A stretch of 64,000 bases of DNA, taken from positions 15,748,001 to 15,812,000 of the forward strand of contig NC_063153.1 in assembly GCF_020921035.1 (NCBI RefSeq), in the 5' to 3' direction. This DNA is from Rhodamnia argentea (taxonomy: Eukaryota > Streptophyta > Magnoliopsida > Myrtales > Myrtaceae). Shown here one piece after another: positions 1 to 12,400 of the stretch (positions within the stretch are counted from its first letter, which is position 1; each line of letters opens with the position of its first letter). Below the pieces are notes generated by a model. It saw only the letters and a program-made list of their open reading frames with translations, did not search any database and was not told the origin of the DNA. Both the position numbers and the translations under genes were made by a program.

Positions 1-1560
1 TATGGACTGTTAGGAGCTCTACGAGCTTCTGCATCATCTTTCACACGGTGATCAAAGTTACAAAAGAATGATTCAGATCTAGCAAATAAGGATAGGACCA
101 GTACAGCATCATCTTCTTGTCAGCACGCAACAGATTCTGCGATGCTTCGTTCAAGAAAAGCCATCGCCATTACCACAAGAAAGCTATGTCCTCTAACGCA
201 TAATTTAGGAAACTTCGAATCAGACTCCATCATGCATACTAAAAGGGGTCCTCTTGAATTCATTCTTGTCTTGACCAATAAAGTGACTACACTCGGAACT
301 ACCCGTGTCCCGTCCATATCAATGGATGATCATGCATTTCGGTCTCCATCGAGCTTCTGTTCTTTCTTTGAGCCACTTGGTCTGTACGTCAAGTTCAACT
401 TAGATGGAAAGGAAGCCCTCAAAAGCTTGGCCAAAAAAGCTCTGTGTTATCTTTGTGGAGTACCCTTTATGGCCTTACTAAGAAAACCCTAAAGAAGCAA
501 GACATCAGTACAGCCAGTTAGAACAGCTCTTGAGCTATCCGTTGTTTGCCTTTTCATTTGCAAGTGCGCTTTGGTTTATACTGTACAAAAGTCGATCGTC
601 TCCTTATTAAATTAGAACAGTAGAACAAAGGGTGCGGATAAAAATGAAGGACTGGGATTGAATGGAAATGGAACACGTAAACATAAGCTGTAAAGGTTTG
701 GCTTTTCCTGAGAGATTCTCTTCAATCCCTTTTCTCTTTTCTTCTAGCTAAGCAACGACGTGAACTCCATTTCCAAGGACAAATAGTGTGCGTTCGCATT
801 GAATATGGATGTATGAAGGTGATCACAAATTTTAGGAGGAGATTTCATTTGGTGCATTGATGATCTCCTTTTGGAGCCATTCTTAGTATTAAATGATTGT
901 CGCCCTTTCGATACAGAAATCGATTTCTTATGTTCATGAAGTCCCAATAACACCATTAGTTCAAGCACATTCGTTTGTTTAAGTCTCAGTGATCAAGATT
1001 CTGAGATTCCCATCAAAAGGAAACGTGCACATCATACTCTTTTTTCTCACAAATGTTGGATCTAGAGCGCTCAAGAGCTGTCCTTCAGTTTGTCCCTTTT
1101 ATCTTGTTGGCTGTCTATGTCTATGGTAATCTCATGTCACTTGCATGACCCAACACTGAGCATCTGTGAGCTACAGACTCTAAACTTTTCATGAACTGCA
1201 CAATATGGAGGAAACTAATTGTTTGGCAGAAATGATTCATTTGTTCGATGAATGGGCAATCATCTTAGAGACTAAATGATCTAGAGAAATCTTAGTATCT
1301 CGAGAGACTTGCCAAAGTTACATATCAGAACTTTTGGACAGCCTGGCGGAATTCCAAGCAAATTAAAGCACCCTGTGGATTGCAATAGTCCTTTGATTCT
1401 AGGGCTTGTCATATTAGGAGGTTCATGGATTAAGCATCGATGTTAGCAACAAATCTGAACAACTGTATTAAGCAAAGGGTCTCTCAATATTTTTCTCATT
1501 GCCTTTCGTAAAGGCCGAGACCACCAGTGAACTTCTACCCGCACCACTAAGATTCTCAAA
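1..1560. other. Intergenic DNA, no gene recognised
   Basis: The longest open stretch (142-492, +) has no recognisable domain, no splice context and no promoter, and a shorter overlapping one on the minus strand is equally featureless. I see no transposon ends here. The distal part is presumably upstream regulatory DNA of the beta-glucanase gene that begins at 1752. Confidence 0.5.
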
Positions 1561-1570
1561 AGCTCATGCC

Positions 1571-1577
1571 TATAAAT
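1571..1577 (+). promoter_or_regulatory. TATA box of the GH17 gene
   Basis: TATAAAT lies about 180 bases before the start codon, which would put transcription start near 1600. The intervening leader is pyrimidine-rich and has no upstream ATG, consistent with a simple 5' UTR. Confidence 0.6.
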
Positions 1578-1751
1578 ACTTGAGTTCCAGCAACAAGAGA
1601 ACTTCCCCCACCACTTCCTTCCACTTTTCCTCCCCTCATAGTTTGAGGGCTCTCCCATTTTCTTGATTCTTTCAAGGTTCTTCCTTTTTTTTGTCTCAGG
1701 AAAATTCAGAGAGGACCCGTCCGAAGAATCTCCAAAGAAACTTCTAACAAA

Positions 1752-3617
1752 ATGGAAAAATCTAGACCCCATAATCCTTCTCTGATCCATGTACTAGTTC
1801 TTCTCTGCTTCATGACCATGTTCTCAACTGGGTCAAGCTTTGGAGTGAACTGGGGGACCATGTCAACCCACCAGCTCCCTCCTGAGAAAGTTGTGAAGAT
1901 GCTGAAAGAAAATGGCTGCAAGAAGCTGAAGCTGTTTGAATACGACGAGAAGATTCTGGGGGCTCTCATTGGGAGCGACATCGAAGTGATGCTTGCCATT
2001 CCTAATTACATGTTGCAGATGATGAGCGTGGATCCGAGTTTCGCTGCTGCTTGGGTGGACACGAATGTCACTGGTTATCGGTACACCGGAGGAGTCAATG
2101 TCAAGTTGAGTGATAGTGTTCGTTGGTTTATGCATATGTCACTTTATCTCATCTACAAAATATTGTTTCATTTCGATTCGGGTTCTATCTACGCGAAAAC
2201 TTCTCATCTTGCCAAAATCTACCCAGAGAAGCTGAATACCTACGGAGTCGTATTTCTGTCGCATTTATGAATTGCTTCTCTTTCTTTATGCTAGTTGTGT
2301 TGCAGTCCCAGTCATCAATCATGTCACAACCAATTGATTTTACCGGTAGTTACTCCCACGGAATTGGCATTCTCTTTCAACTGGTCATGCACTTTCTATC
2401 CTTCAGACTCACTTTCTTTGTTTTTGGTTGTGTCAAAAGGAACATATCTTGTTCATTACATTGCAGTGTAATTGGCCCTGACAGATTTTGATTCTTGCAG
2501 GTACATTGCTGTAGGAAATGAGCCCTTCTTGCAAACTTACAATCACACTTATGTCCGACATGTATTGCCGGCCCTCCGGAACATTCACGAGGCCCTCCAC
2601 CGTGCACAGCTAAGCTCCAAGGTCAAAGTCACGGTCCCATTCAATGCCGACATCTACTACTCCCCATCCTCAAACCCTGTCCCTTCTTCCGGAGACTTCA
2701 GGCCCGAAGTTCGTGACGCAGCGATAGAAATTATTCATTTCCTGTACATAAATGATTCGCCCTTCACCGTCAATATCTACCCCTTCCTCAGCCTCTACCA
2801 GAACCCCAATTTCCCATTCGACTTTGCCTTCTTTGACGGGACGAATGCGCCACTCAGAGATGGGGGCCGGGTGTACACGAACGTGTTCGACGCAAACTTT
2901 GACACGCTCGTCTCGGCCTTGTCCAAAGCAGGGTACTCCGACATGGAGATCCTAGTTGGAGAAGTAGGGTGGCCGACCGACGGCGACAAGAATGCAAACA
3001 TAAAAAACGCCCAAAGGTTCAATCAGGGCCTGCTGAGGCATGCCTTGAGCGGGAACGGCACACCGGCAAGGAAAGGACTGATCAACGTGTACCTCTTCAG
3101 CCTAATTGATGAGAACGCAAAGAGCATAGACCCAGGGAACTTCGAGCGGCACTGGGGATTGTTCGAGTACGATGGGAAGCCAAAGTATCAACTGGACTTG
3201 TCGGGATCGGAGAAGGACACCGGCCTAGTCCCAGTCGAGGGCGTGTCCTACATGCCGCGGAGGTGGTGCATTTTGAACCCCAAAATGCATGATCTGACAG
3301 ACCTAGGAGACAACATAGACTATGCTTGTAGCTTATCAGATTGCACTGCTCTGGGTTATGGATCGTCCTGTAACGGCCTGAGCCTGCAGGGGAATGCTTC
3401 CTATGCATTCAACATGTACTACCAGATGAATGACCAGCATATCTGGAACTGCGACTTCATGGGTCTTGCCACGGTCACCGAGAACGACCCATCCTCGGAC
3501 GCGTGCCAATTCCCAGTGATGATAGTGTCCGGCGACTCGACATCTCGGGACCGGGGATTGCTAGATACTTTGTTCAGACATTACTTGTGGCTTGTGGTTT
3601 TCTCGGTTATCCTGTAG
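1752..3617 (+). CDS. Glucan endo-1,3-beta-glucosidase, GH17 with X8 (CBM43) domain, GPI-anchored type
   Basis: Exons are 1752-2104 and 2501-3617, giving 489 aa; the split codon AA|G makes Lys118, and the intron starts GTTGAG. Residues 1-29 form a hydrophobic signal peptide, followed directly by the mature-type start FGVNWG. The GH17 barrel contains VGNEPF (Glu125, expected proton donor) and GEVGWPTDG (Glu272, expected nucleophile). An X8 carbohydrate-binding module runs from about 373 (WCILNP) to 460 with regularly spaced cysteines ([12 protein letters not shown]). The last 18 residues are hydrophobic, fitting a GPI-attachment signal. Family knowledge: such enzymes act outside the plasma membrane on 1,3-beta-glucan (callose), often around plasmodesmata. 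Length and domain order match the plant glucan endo-1,3-beta-glucosidase 5/6-like group. Substrate and site are inferred from the family. Confidence 0.95.
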
Positions 3618-3873
3618 TCCTTTTGCTAGGAGGTTGTGATTTCTTTACTGTTGCCATTTCTTGAAACCATAGATGCTAGAAATAATCACATCAGCTCTTT
3701 GTAATCGTACAGGCAAAAACATAGCTATTTTTTTTCCCAAGGAACATCCTTCAAGTCCATCATTCTCTGTTTTCAACATTTTCTTGGTAGTAATAGTTTT
3801 CAATGTTTTTTTGCTTGCATTACTTAAAAGAAAAAGTTACATGGGAATTCATCATTGCATAATATCTTTTTAT

Positions 3874-3995
3874 TAGTTTGTTAAAGTTGTTGTCCCACAT
3901 GTCTTATGTGTTCTTTATATTCACGTGATCTCTCTTTATCTATTAGTCAAAGCCAGTGTTGTTCGTGTATTCGGATTGGACTTTCTAACATAGTT
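3874..3995. mobile_element. Short solo LTR, copy A
   Basis: A 112-bp sequence (3879-3990) starts TGTTAAAG and ends TTTCTAACA. It is flanked by an exact 5-bp direct repeat TAGTT (3874-3878 and 3991-3995), the hallmark of LTR-retroelement integration. It shares most of its sequence with copy B at 14661-14782, including the TTGTCCCACAT and GGATTGGACTTTCT blocks. No internal domain or second LTR is nearby, so it is a solo LTR, probably of a small TRIM-like element. Confidence 0.85.
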
Positions 3996-4289
3996 AATCA
4001 AATTTTGAAGGGGAAGTAGATATTGAAAAGATGGAATCATAATTAGCCTGTCTAATAATGACAATTCTGAGTAATGACATGCTCTGTTTTGCTTGATAGG
4101 ATTGATCCCTACCTAATGACAGATATAACAACATGAGTGGAAGGATAAGAAAGAAGAGGAAGTGAGGAGGAGATAAACCAAAAGTGAAACAAAGGAAAAC
4201 TCCATAATCTCTGGGTTAAGGGGGACTGTTGGTTTGCATTTATGAAAAAAATAAAAGATATCTTGACAGAAGAAAAGTTATCTAATTGT

Positions 4290-4590
4290 TTCAGACTTAA
4301 TTAAATAAAAAATCCATCACTCTATTATTACTTAAAGGAAATAAGGAACGAGTTTGTTTTACACAACAACATACATCACACGAATTAGTCCATTCTTTAT
4401 TTATTTCAATACCGGTGATCAAATTCAAAGCTTGTTGTGATGGGTGCCTTAATCTTTGATTCCAAATGTCAACATTTTGTCCCTTGACAGATGGAAAAGC
4501 CGAATGAGTGTCCATACTGCCGAGATAATAAACAAGATCACCCGCTCCAATCGATCTTTTCGAGGATAGGTCTTGTATGATCCTTCGACT
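4290..4590 (-). pseudogene. Ty1/copia retrotransposon remnant (GAG-pre-integrase region)
   Basis: Reading the minus strand, the translation contains DLSSKRSIGAGD, then VDIWNQRLRHPSQQ, then CDVCCCVKQTR. This order is typical of the copia GAG-pre-integrase segment, with the W..RL.HPS motif and the H-C-C zinc-type knuckle just before integrase. Only about 300 bases remain: no integrase core, reverse transcriptase or LTR pair is present. It is a dead fragment about 300 bp from solo LTR A, but nothing shows that the two belong to one element. Confidence 0.75.
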
Positions 4591-4599
4591 ATTGAGCAG

Positions 4600-5990
4600 T
4601 ATGATACATAAATATTTATATCATACATATGTTGAGCAATTCATATCCGAACTCAACTTTCCTTTTCGGAAGTGTGGTGGGCCTATAACCCATAAGTCCC
4701 ACGATCGCAACCTGGCAACTTATATTATCGGAGATTTTGTGAGGTCACTATCAACTATTTAAAAATTTAACTTTTTAGATAAATGGATGGTTTGATATTT
4801 TAAAATAACACCCCCCTACGATTAGACCGGACTAAACACGGACTTTATACAATATACTACTTAACAGAAAAGGAAAAGAGAAGGTCTACCAAATATCTCT
4901 AACTAATTGTAAAGATATACTAAAAATTATGCTAACTAAAATAAAAAGTAAATCCTATAGATACACTAAATATTAGAAAAAAACAGAATGTAAATCTTTA
5001 GCAAATTTTTCGTAAAAGCCATCGTTTCACAGGATTTTACAAATTAAATAGCTGACAATATAAAAAGTTGCAATTTACCTTTATTTTTAATTTCTATAGG
5101 TTCCTGACATTAGAAAAAAGCTTGGACCATCTGCAATTGGAGCACACAATAAATTTTCGTACACACATCAAGCATCTAATGTACGGCATAAGTATTTTCC
5201 TTTCTTCGGGCACATTATATAAAATGTTCTCAACCTAATGTTGGTGATTTTTCTTCAGATTTGAGAATAGGTCGGAAGTTGGTGATTTTTTTTTTTAGAC
5301 AAAATAAAAAATCGAGGCAGATTTGAGACTGGACCTTAAGTTGAGGCTAGACCTAAAATTAGAGTTTTTTCGGGGAATTGTGTCAATTTCTCTACGTTCA
5401 AATATATTCAAAACAATATTTTCGTTGCAACACAATATTGTCGTGTGGTACACTTGATGACACGGCAAATTCAACAATGTGGTGAGCTGATAACATTTTT
5501 ATTAATAAAATGGTGGGAATTGACAATCAATCATTAGCGATTCTTTTTATTTTTTTTTTTTTGTCGTTTTTAGCAATTCTCTTTAGACATTATCATAATA
5601 TTCTCGTACCGATTTTAAAATATTTTCTTTTATGTCATAAATGCTATGTACTTTGTGATTTTACGAATTAAGATTCACGGACCTGCCACATCAAGGTATG
5701 GAGTGGCTAGACAACACGTCACGAGCTGTTCAAAGTTCAGGACTCGACGTGAATCAAAGTCGTAATCTTGCTAAAGATTTCTTTCTATATTTTTGAACTA
5801 GAAAATCTCCGGACCAAAAAAAAACTAGAAAATCTCAACTCTTTTTTTTGATCAGAAAGAAAAAAACAATCTCAATTCATGCCGCTAATTTTGGCATAGA
5901 AGCTAAGATAGGTCACCGACAGGTGACGTTTGCATTCCTCCATCGCCAGCTCTCCCCTCCCTCTGTGTTGACAGTGAGGTGGTATCAACA
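4600..5990. other. AT-rich intergenic DNA
   Basis: Very AT-rich with A and T runs and no supported coding region. The last few hundred bases become pyrimidine-rich (TCCTCCTCC near 6005) and probably contain the GRV2 promoter, although no convincing TATA box is visible. Confidence 0.5.
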
Positions 5991-6138
5991 ACAACGAAGC
6001 TTTTCTCCTCCTCCTCCTCCTTCTCTCTCCCTCAAATTCGATCCATACCCAATTCGATCGCGTCTTAATCGTCATCGTCAATCATTCGTTGTAATTCTAT
6101 CGATTACTATCTCCTCACTCTGCCTCTTCCTCATCTCC

Positions 6139-6325
6139 ATGATCGTTAGGGTTTAGCCAGAAGTTCGACGCCCATCGCCGATTCCCAGCGGGCTGGACTC
6201 GCGATTCTAATCTTCCGAACTGGGGGCGAATCAGTCGCAGCCTCACCGAGCTGCATCGGCGCAAGCCGGCGCGGGTCTCTGGTTCTTCCTCCGACGCAAC
6301 GATGCCCCCAAGTACCAAACTCTAG
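6139..6325 (+). promoter_or_regulatory. Two very short upstream ORFs in the probable GRV2 leader
   Basis: ATG at 6139 opens a five-codon ORF ending in TAG at 6156. ATG at 6302 opens a seven-codon ORF ending in TAG at 6325. Both lie before the GRV2 start at 6412 and end well before it. Whether both are in the mRNA depends on the transcription start, which I cannot fix. Confidence 0.45.
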
Positions 6326-6372
6326 CATACCTCCCCCAGTTCGACTCCGCGCGCCGACTGGCCCCCGACCGC

Positions 6373-6405
6373 CGTGCCCCCGCCCCCGCCCCCGCCCCCG
6401 CCCCA
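6373..6405 (+). repeat. CCCCCG hexamer repeat just before the GRV2 start codon
   Basis: About four consecutive CCCCCG units end seven bases before the start codon. The complementary strand carries evenly spaced G runs capable in principle of G-quadruplex formation. Confidence 0.7.
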
Positions 6406-6411
6406 GTCCCC

Positions 6412-9400
6412 ATGGACTCCTCGAATTACGGTGCCTCCGCCACCCCAGTCGAAGAGCCGGAGTATCTCGCCAGGTACATGGTGGTCAAGCACTCGTGGCG
6501 CGGCCGCTACAAGCGGATTCTCTGCATATCCAGCGCCGCGATCGTCACGCTGGATCCCAACACTCTCTTGGTGACTAATTTTTATGATGTGGGGAGCGAT
6601 TACGAGGGCGCGTTGCCAGTGCTTGGCAGGGACGAGAACTCGAACGAGTTCAGTTTGAGCGTGCGGACCGAGGGCAAGGGGAAATTCAAGGGGGTGAAGT
6701 TTTCCTCCCGGTATCGTGCGAGTATACTGACGGAATTGCACAGGATCAGGTGGAGTAGGATTGGAGCGGTTGCGGAGTTCCCAGTTTTGCATTTGCGGCG
6801 AAGAAACGGGGAATGGGTTCCCTTCGTAAGTTAACCTTGTTTGTCTTCCCCTTTTTATTTTGGTGCGCTTTGCATGTGTAGAACAATCTGTAGACCTGAT
6901 TGGGGTTTATAACTTTTCATGTTGCCTGCTGATCAATGTGGTAATTGGCTAAAGTGAAGCTTCAGTGCGAAAGAAGTGATTTTGAGAGGGCTTTAGTTCT
7001 TTTTAACTTATGTCTGTCTCCATTGGCACCTTCTTTCCGCAGTACCTTCTAATTTTATATTGGAAACTGCCCTCACTGGAAGAGGAACGAGGGCGACTGA
7101 GATGAGTGGGAATGTGCACAATTAGCTGAACGCTGATTGGATGGAGGGGGTTTGAATATGAAATGGGTGTCATATTTTTAGAACTCTTTGACAAGCTTGT
7201 TGAGAAATATTTGGACTTCTCTTGAAGGCTGCAGCACATTTGGCTGTGTATCAGTTATGATTTCTTAACTAGTGCTAGGTGCTTATAGGTTTGGGAGATG
7301 TAGCTTTAGGCATGGAGGTCCTTGCTTCATTTGTACTTGTTGCCGGTTTTTTTGCTTTCTTGGTTAAAATGCTTGGTGGGTGGTCATTAAAGTTTTATGC
7401 GGACAGAAACCCTGGCCTCTTCTTGACAACATCAATTATGGAAATAGATTGATGGCTATTGTAAAGATGCCACAGAGTTCATCAGCCATGAAATTGAGAT
7501 AATTAATTCTCAGCTAATAAGAATAAGATGGTATGTATGGCATGTGTAGTCGGAAAACTGAAATATTGACGTACATAGCTCTGACATAGGAACAAGGTAC
7601 TGAACTTGTGAATTGTTCATCATTACTATGCCCGAGAGGTTTTATGCTCCAGCCTATCTTGCTTCCTTTCCCTACTTGCCAAATGTTATTTACCTGTGGG
7701 TATGATTTAGCTTACTTAAATTGGTAGGATCTATGCTAATAAGCTGAATCACTTGTGAGGCTTCGCCTCGTTCACACAAAGTTTTACAATGTTAATTGAT
7801 GACAACCTTTTTCACTTAAGAAATAAATTAACATGTTCGCAGAAATTAAAAGTAACATATGTTGGGGTTGAGCTCATTGACTTGAAGTCCGGAGATCTTC
7901 GGTGGTGCTTGGATTTTAGAGACATGGGTTCTCCTGCAATTATTCTCCTCTCTGATGTTTATGGGAAGAAAAATGGTGGACTTGGCGGATTTATTCTTTG
8001 TCCATTATATGGAAGGAAGTCTAAGGCTTTCCAAGCAGCTTCAGGAACTACAGACACTGCTATCATCTCAAGTGTGGTATGGGATCCCTCTCTCTCTCTC
8101 TTGCTATACATTCAGTTCTAGTAAGAATGGCTTGCTGTAATTTCTGATTGCTTTTCTGCTTTTAAGTCCTGTTTGTACATTGTCTACACATCTTTGCTAC
8201 CACATCTCAAGTTTGGTATGGGATTCTCTCTCTCTTACTATACATTCAGTTCTAGTCAGAATGGCTTGCTGTAATTTTTTATTGCTTGCCTGCTTTTAAG
8301 TCCTGTTTGTATATTGTCTACACATCTTTGCTACCATGTTTCTCCTGAGAAGTGTAATTTCATGCATGGTTGTTTCACTGTATATCTGTTAACAGACGAA
8401 AACGGCGAAATCCATGGTCGGGTTATCTTTGTCCGTGGAAAGTTCTCAATCTCCTACTGTAGCAGAGTATATCAAGCAACGAAGTAACTCCTTTGGAACA
8501 TTTTATTCTTTTTTTTCTCTAAACTGTCTCCTCATCTCTTGAGATGATTTCGCCTAATTCAAATGGCAGGAAAAGAGTCTGTTGGAGCGGAAGAAACCCC
8601 TCTTGGGGGTTGGTTGGTGATGAGGTTGCGCACTGCCGCACGTGGAACTGTAAATTTTCCAGGACAGGGTTTCAGTGTTGGTCCTAAAGGAGGTATTGGA
8701 GAACATGGTGATTCTGTATCTCGTCAACTTATACTTACAAAGATTTCTATTGTCGAGAGGCGCCCTGATAATTATGAAGTAAGCTAATTGTCTTATTAAC
8801 TTTTCCATGTGTCTTATTTCACATTACTTTTTAAAGAGAAGCTAGGGTGACATTGATTGTAGTGAAATATGATGAATTGCAAGTAGAAATTCTTATTTTC
8901 TGCTGCCATTTCCTACACGTAGATACAACTTCATTGCAGCCTCATATAACAAAAAACAAATTTGCTTTGCTTTTATAGATAGGTGCACACTTGGAAATTT
9001 GCTTTTCACAGTATAATAATTTTATCAATGTTGAGAATCATCCTTAGATTTGTGCAGGCTGTTATTGTTAGGCCATTATCTGCAGTAAGCTCTCTTGTTC
9101 GATTTGCGGAAGAGCCCCAGATCTTTGCAATTGAATTTAATGATGGATGCCCTGTACATGTAAGCAAATCATTGCTTTTGAATTTTCTTTTGCCTTTGGG
9201 CCAAATTTTTAAAGGGTGTTGTTGCACTCTTAGGTTTATGCCAGCACATCTCGTGATAGTTTACTTGCTGCCGTTCGTGATGTCCTGCAAACTGAAGTAA
9301 GTGGATCCTTTTCCGAATTGGAGATTGGCATGGATGGAACAAAACTTGTGGCCATGCTTTGTTCCTTCGATATTATAGTTACTATGAGTTAATTCTGTTA

Positions 9401-12400
9401 GTTGTAAACAATCCGATGGTTATACTGTACTGGTGCAGCGTCAGTGTGCCGTGCCCGTGCTACCAAGGCTGACGATGCCTGGTCACCGTCTTGATCCGCC
9501 TTGTGGAAGGGTGCACATGTCATTGCGGCAATCTCTAACTGGACAGCAGCGTTATATTGCTGATATGGAAAGCGTGTCAATGCACTTAAAACACTTAGCA
9601 GCAGCTGCCAAAGATGCTGTGGCAGAAGCTGGTTCCATTCCTGGTTCAAGAGCTAAGCTGTGGCGCAGAATTAGAGAGTTCAATGCATGTATACCATATG
9701 GTGGTGTGCCTTCTACCATAGAAGTACCTGAAGTTACTTTGATGGCCTTAATAACTATGCTTCCAGCAACTCCCAATCTTCCTCCCGAGTCCCCTCCTCT
9801 TCCATCGCCTTCTCCTAAAGCAGCTGCAACAGTTGTTGGCTTTGTTGCATGTTTGCGTCGAATACTGGCTTCAAGGAATGCAGCTTCACATGTGATGTCC
9901 TTTCCTGCTGCTGTAGGGAGAATAATGGGTTTGCTTCGAAATGGGTCAGAGGGTATTGCTGCTGAAGCTGCAGGGCTTGTTGCTGGACTTATTGGTGGTG
10001 GTCCTGGAGATTCAAATACAATAACAGATTCTAAGGGAGAGCAGCATGCCACAATTATGCACACTAAGTCAGTGTTGTTTGCAAATCACGATTATGTCAT
10101 TATTCTTGCTAACAGACTTAAGCCTATGTCAGTATCGCCCTTATTGTCCATGGCAGTTGTTGAAATTTTAGAGGCCATGATATGCGAGCCTCACAGTGAA
10201 ACTACTCAATACACAGTTTTTGTTGAGTTGTTACGTCAGGTTGCTGGTTTACGTCGGCGGTTATTTGCCTTGTTTGGGCACCCTGCTGAAAGCATCAGGG
10301 AAACTGTCGCTGTAATAATGCGAACAATTGCAGAAGAAGATGCCATTGCCGCTGAGTCCATGCGGGATGCTGCTCTCCGTGATGGTGCTTTACTGAGGCA
10401 TCTGTTGCATGCTTTTTTTCTTCCTGCTGGGGAACGCCGCGAAGTTAGTCGGCAGCTTGTTGCTCTTTGGGCGGATTCATATCAACCAGCTCTTGATTTG
10501 TTATCTAGAGTTTTGCCTCCAGGACTGGTTGCGTATTTGCATACAAGAACTGGGGGATCTCTCTCAGAAGATGCAAACCAGGAAGTAGTATCTGTCTTGA
10601 GTAGAAGGCGCAGACGACTTCTTCAGCAGAGGAAAGGTCATGTTGGAAACAGATTGCAAGAACATCCCCAACCATCGACTAATAATTTTGAAGGAGGCGA
10701 TAGGTTGAGGCAGACTAACGCTGGTGGTTTTGGAGGGGCCGATAGCTATCAACGATCTGCTCTTGATCCTGCTTTTGGACAGGCTTCTGGCACTTATCCC
10801 TCTTCTTCTCGTACAGTTGATACTTTGAATGGTGATGTGACCTCTAATGGGGTTTCTCCTCATGATCCTCCATCTTTTGCTACTTCAGCTAATGTACAAT
10901 CACCAAATCCACCTGATGCATCAGAGCCAACTGTGCCGAGCATGATTGAATCTGATCCTAACACAGTCGGTTACCAGGACAATGGCCTTCCAGCTCCTGC
11001 TCAGGTTGTAGTGGAGAACACTCCTGTGGGATCTGGGAGGCTACTTTGCAATTGGCCTGAGTTTTGGCGAGCTTTTAGTCTGGATCACAATCGTGCAGAT
11101 TTAATATGGAATGAGCGAACTAGGCAGGAGCTAAGGGAGGCTTTGCAGGCTGAAGTTCACAAATTGGACGTTGAGAAAGAACGCACAGAAGATATTGTCC
11201 CAGGAGGTGCGACAATAGAACTTTTGACGGGGCAAGAGAGTGTACCTCAAATATCATGGAATTATTCCGAGTTCTTAGTTAGTTATCCTAGCTTATCCAA
11301 GGAAGTTTGCGTGGGTCAATATTATTTACGATTGCTGCTTGACAGCAGCACCAATGGCAGGGCACAAGATTTTCCTCTGCGTGACCCTGTTGCTTTCTTT
11401 AGGGCTCTGTATCATAGGTTCTTATGTGATGCAGACATAGGACTTACTGTTGATGGTGCTATTCCTGATGAATTGGGTTCATCCGATGATTGGTGTGACA
11501 TGGGAAGATTGGATGGCTTCGGAGGAGGTGGCGGCTCTTCAGTTAGAGAGCTTTGTGCTAGGGCGATGGCAATTGTTTATGAGCAGCATCACAAAACAAT
11601 AGGCCCTTTTGAGGGCACAGCCCATGTTACTGTACTCTTAGACAGGACTGATGATAGAGCATTGAGGCATCGCCTGCTGCTGCTACTGAAGGTACATGGG
11701 GACAAGCACTCTCTCTCTCTCTCTCAGTGTGGGGGTCTGATATATGGGGATATGTTCAGATACCGACAGTTTTGAGCCAATCATGTCTTGATCCTTTCTG
11801 GTGCTATCATTTCTTGTTTGATATTCTGTATCAGTCTGGGATTTCTTTTTTACTTTTTGCGGTTGGTTTGGGGGAACACTTTTCGCTCTTATAACTGCTA
11901 GAATTTATTCCATCCTGTTCATCAACCTCTTCCTACCCCCCTTTCTCTTCTATATGCAGTGTTTACTACTGATTGATCAACTCGAATCTAGTTGAAAATG
12001 ACTTTACTAGAGAAGAGTAGCTATAAGTGTGGAAATTGATAGATCTCCACATCTGCATGGTTTTTGTGCCTGAAGAAAACTTTTCCTGCCATAAGGATAG
12101 ATAATCAGAGTAGTTGCTTAATTCATTGCGAGTTTTTCATTTGCTTCACATTTTTAATTGAAGATAGATCACATGCAGGTTCTAATGAAGGTTTTATCAA
12201 ATGTTGAGGCTTCTGTCTTGGTTGGTGGGTGCGTGTTGGCTGTTGATCTGTTGACAGCCGTTCATGAAGCATCAGAAAGGACTGCGATCCCTCTGCAGTC
12301 AAACCTGATAGCTGCTACTGCATTTATGGAACCACTGAAGGAATGGATGTTTATGGACAAAGATGGTGTACAAGTTGGACCTCTGGAGAAGGATGCTATT

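Noticed and set aside
142..492. 116-codon open frame near the left edge
   Set aside because: No recognisable domain, promoter or splice context; overlapping open frame on the other strand is as long as expected by chance.
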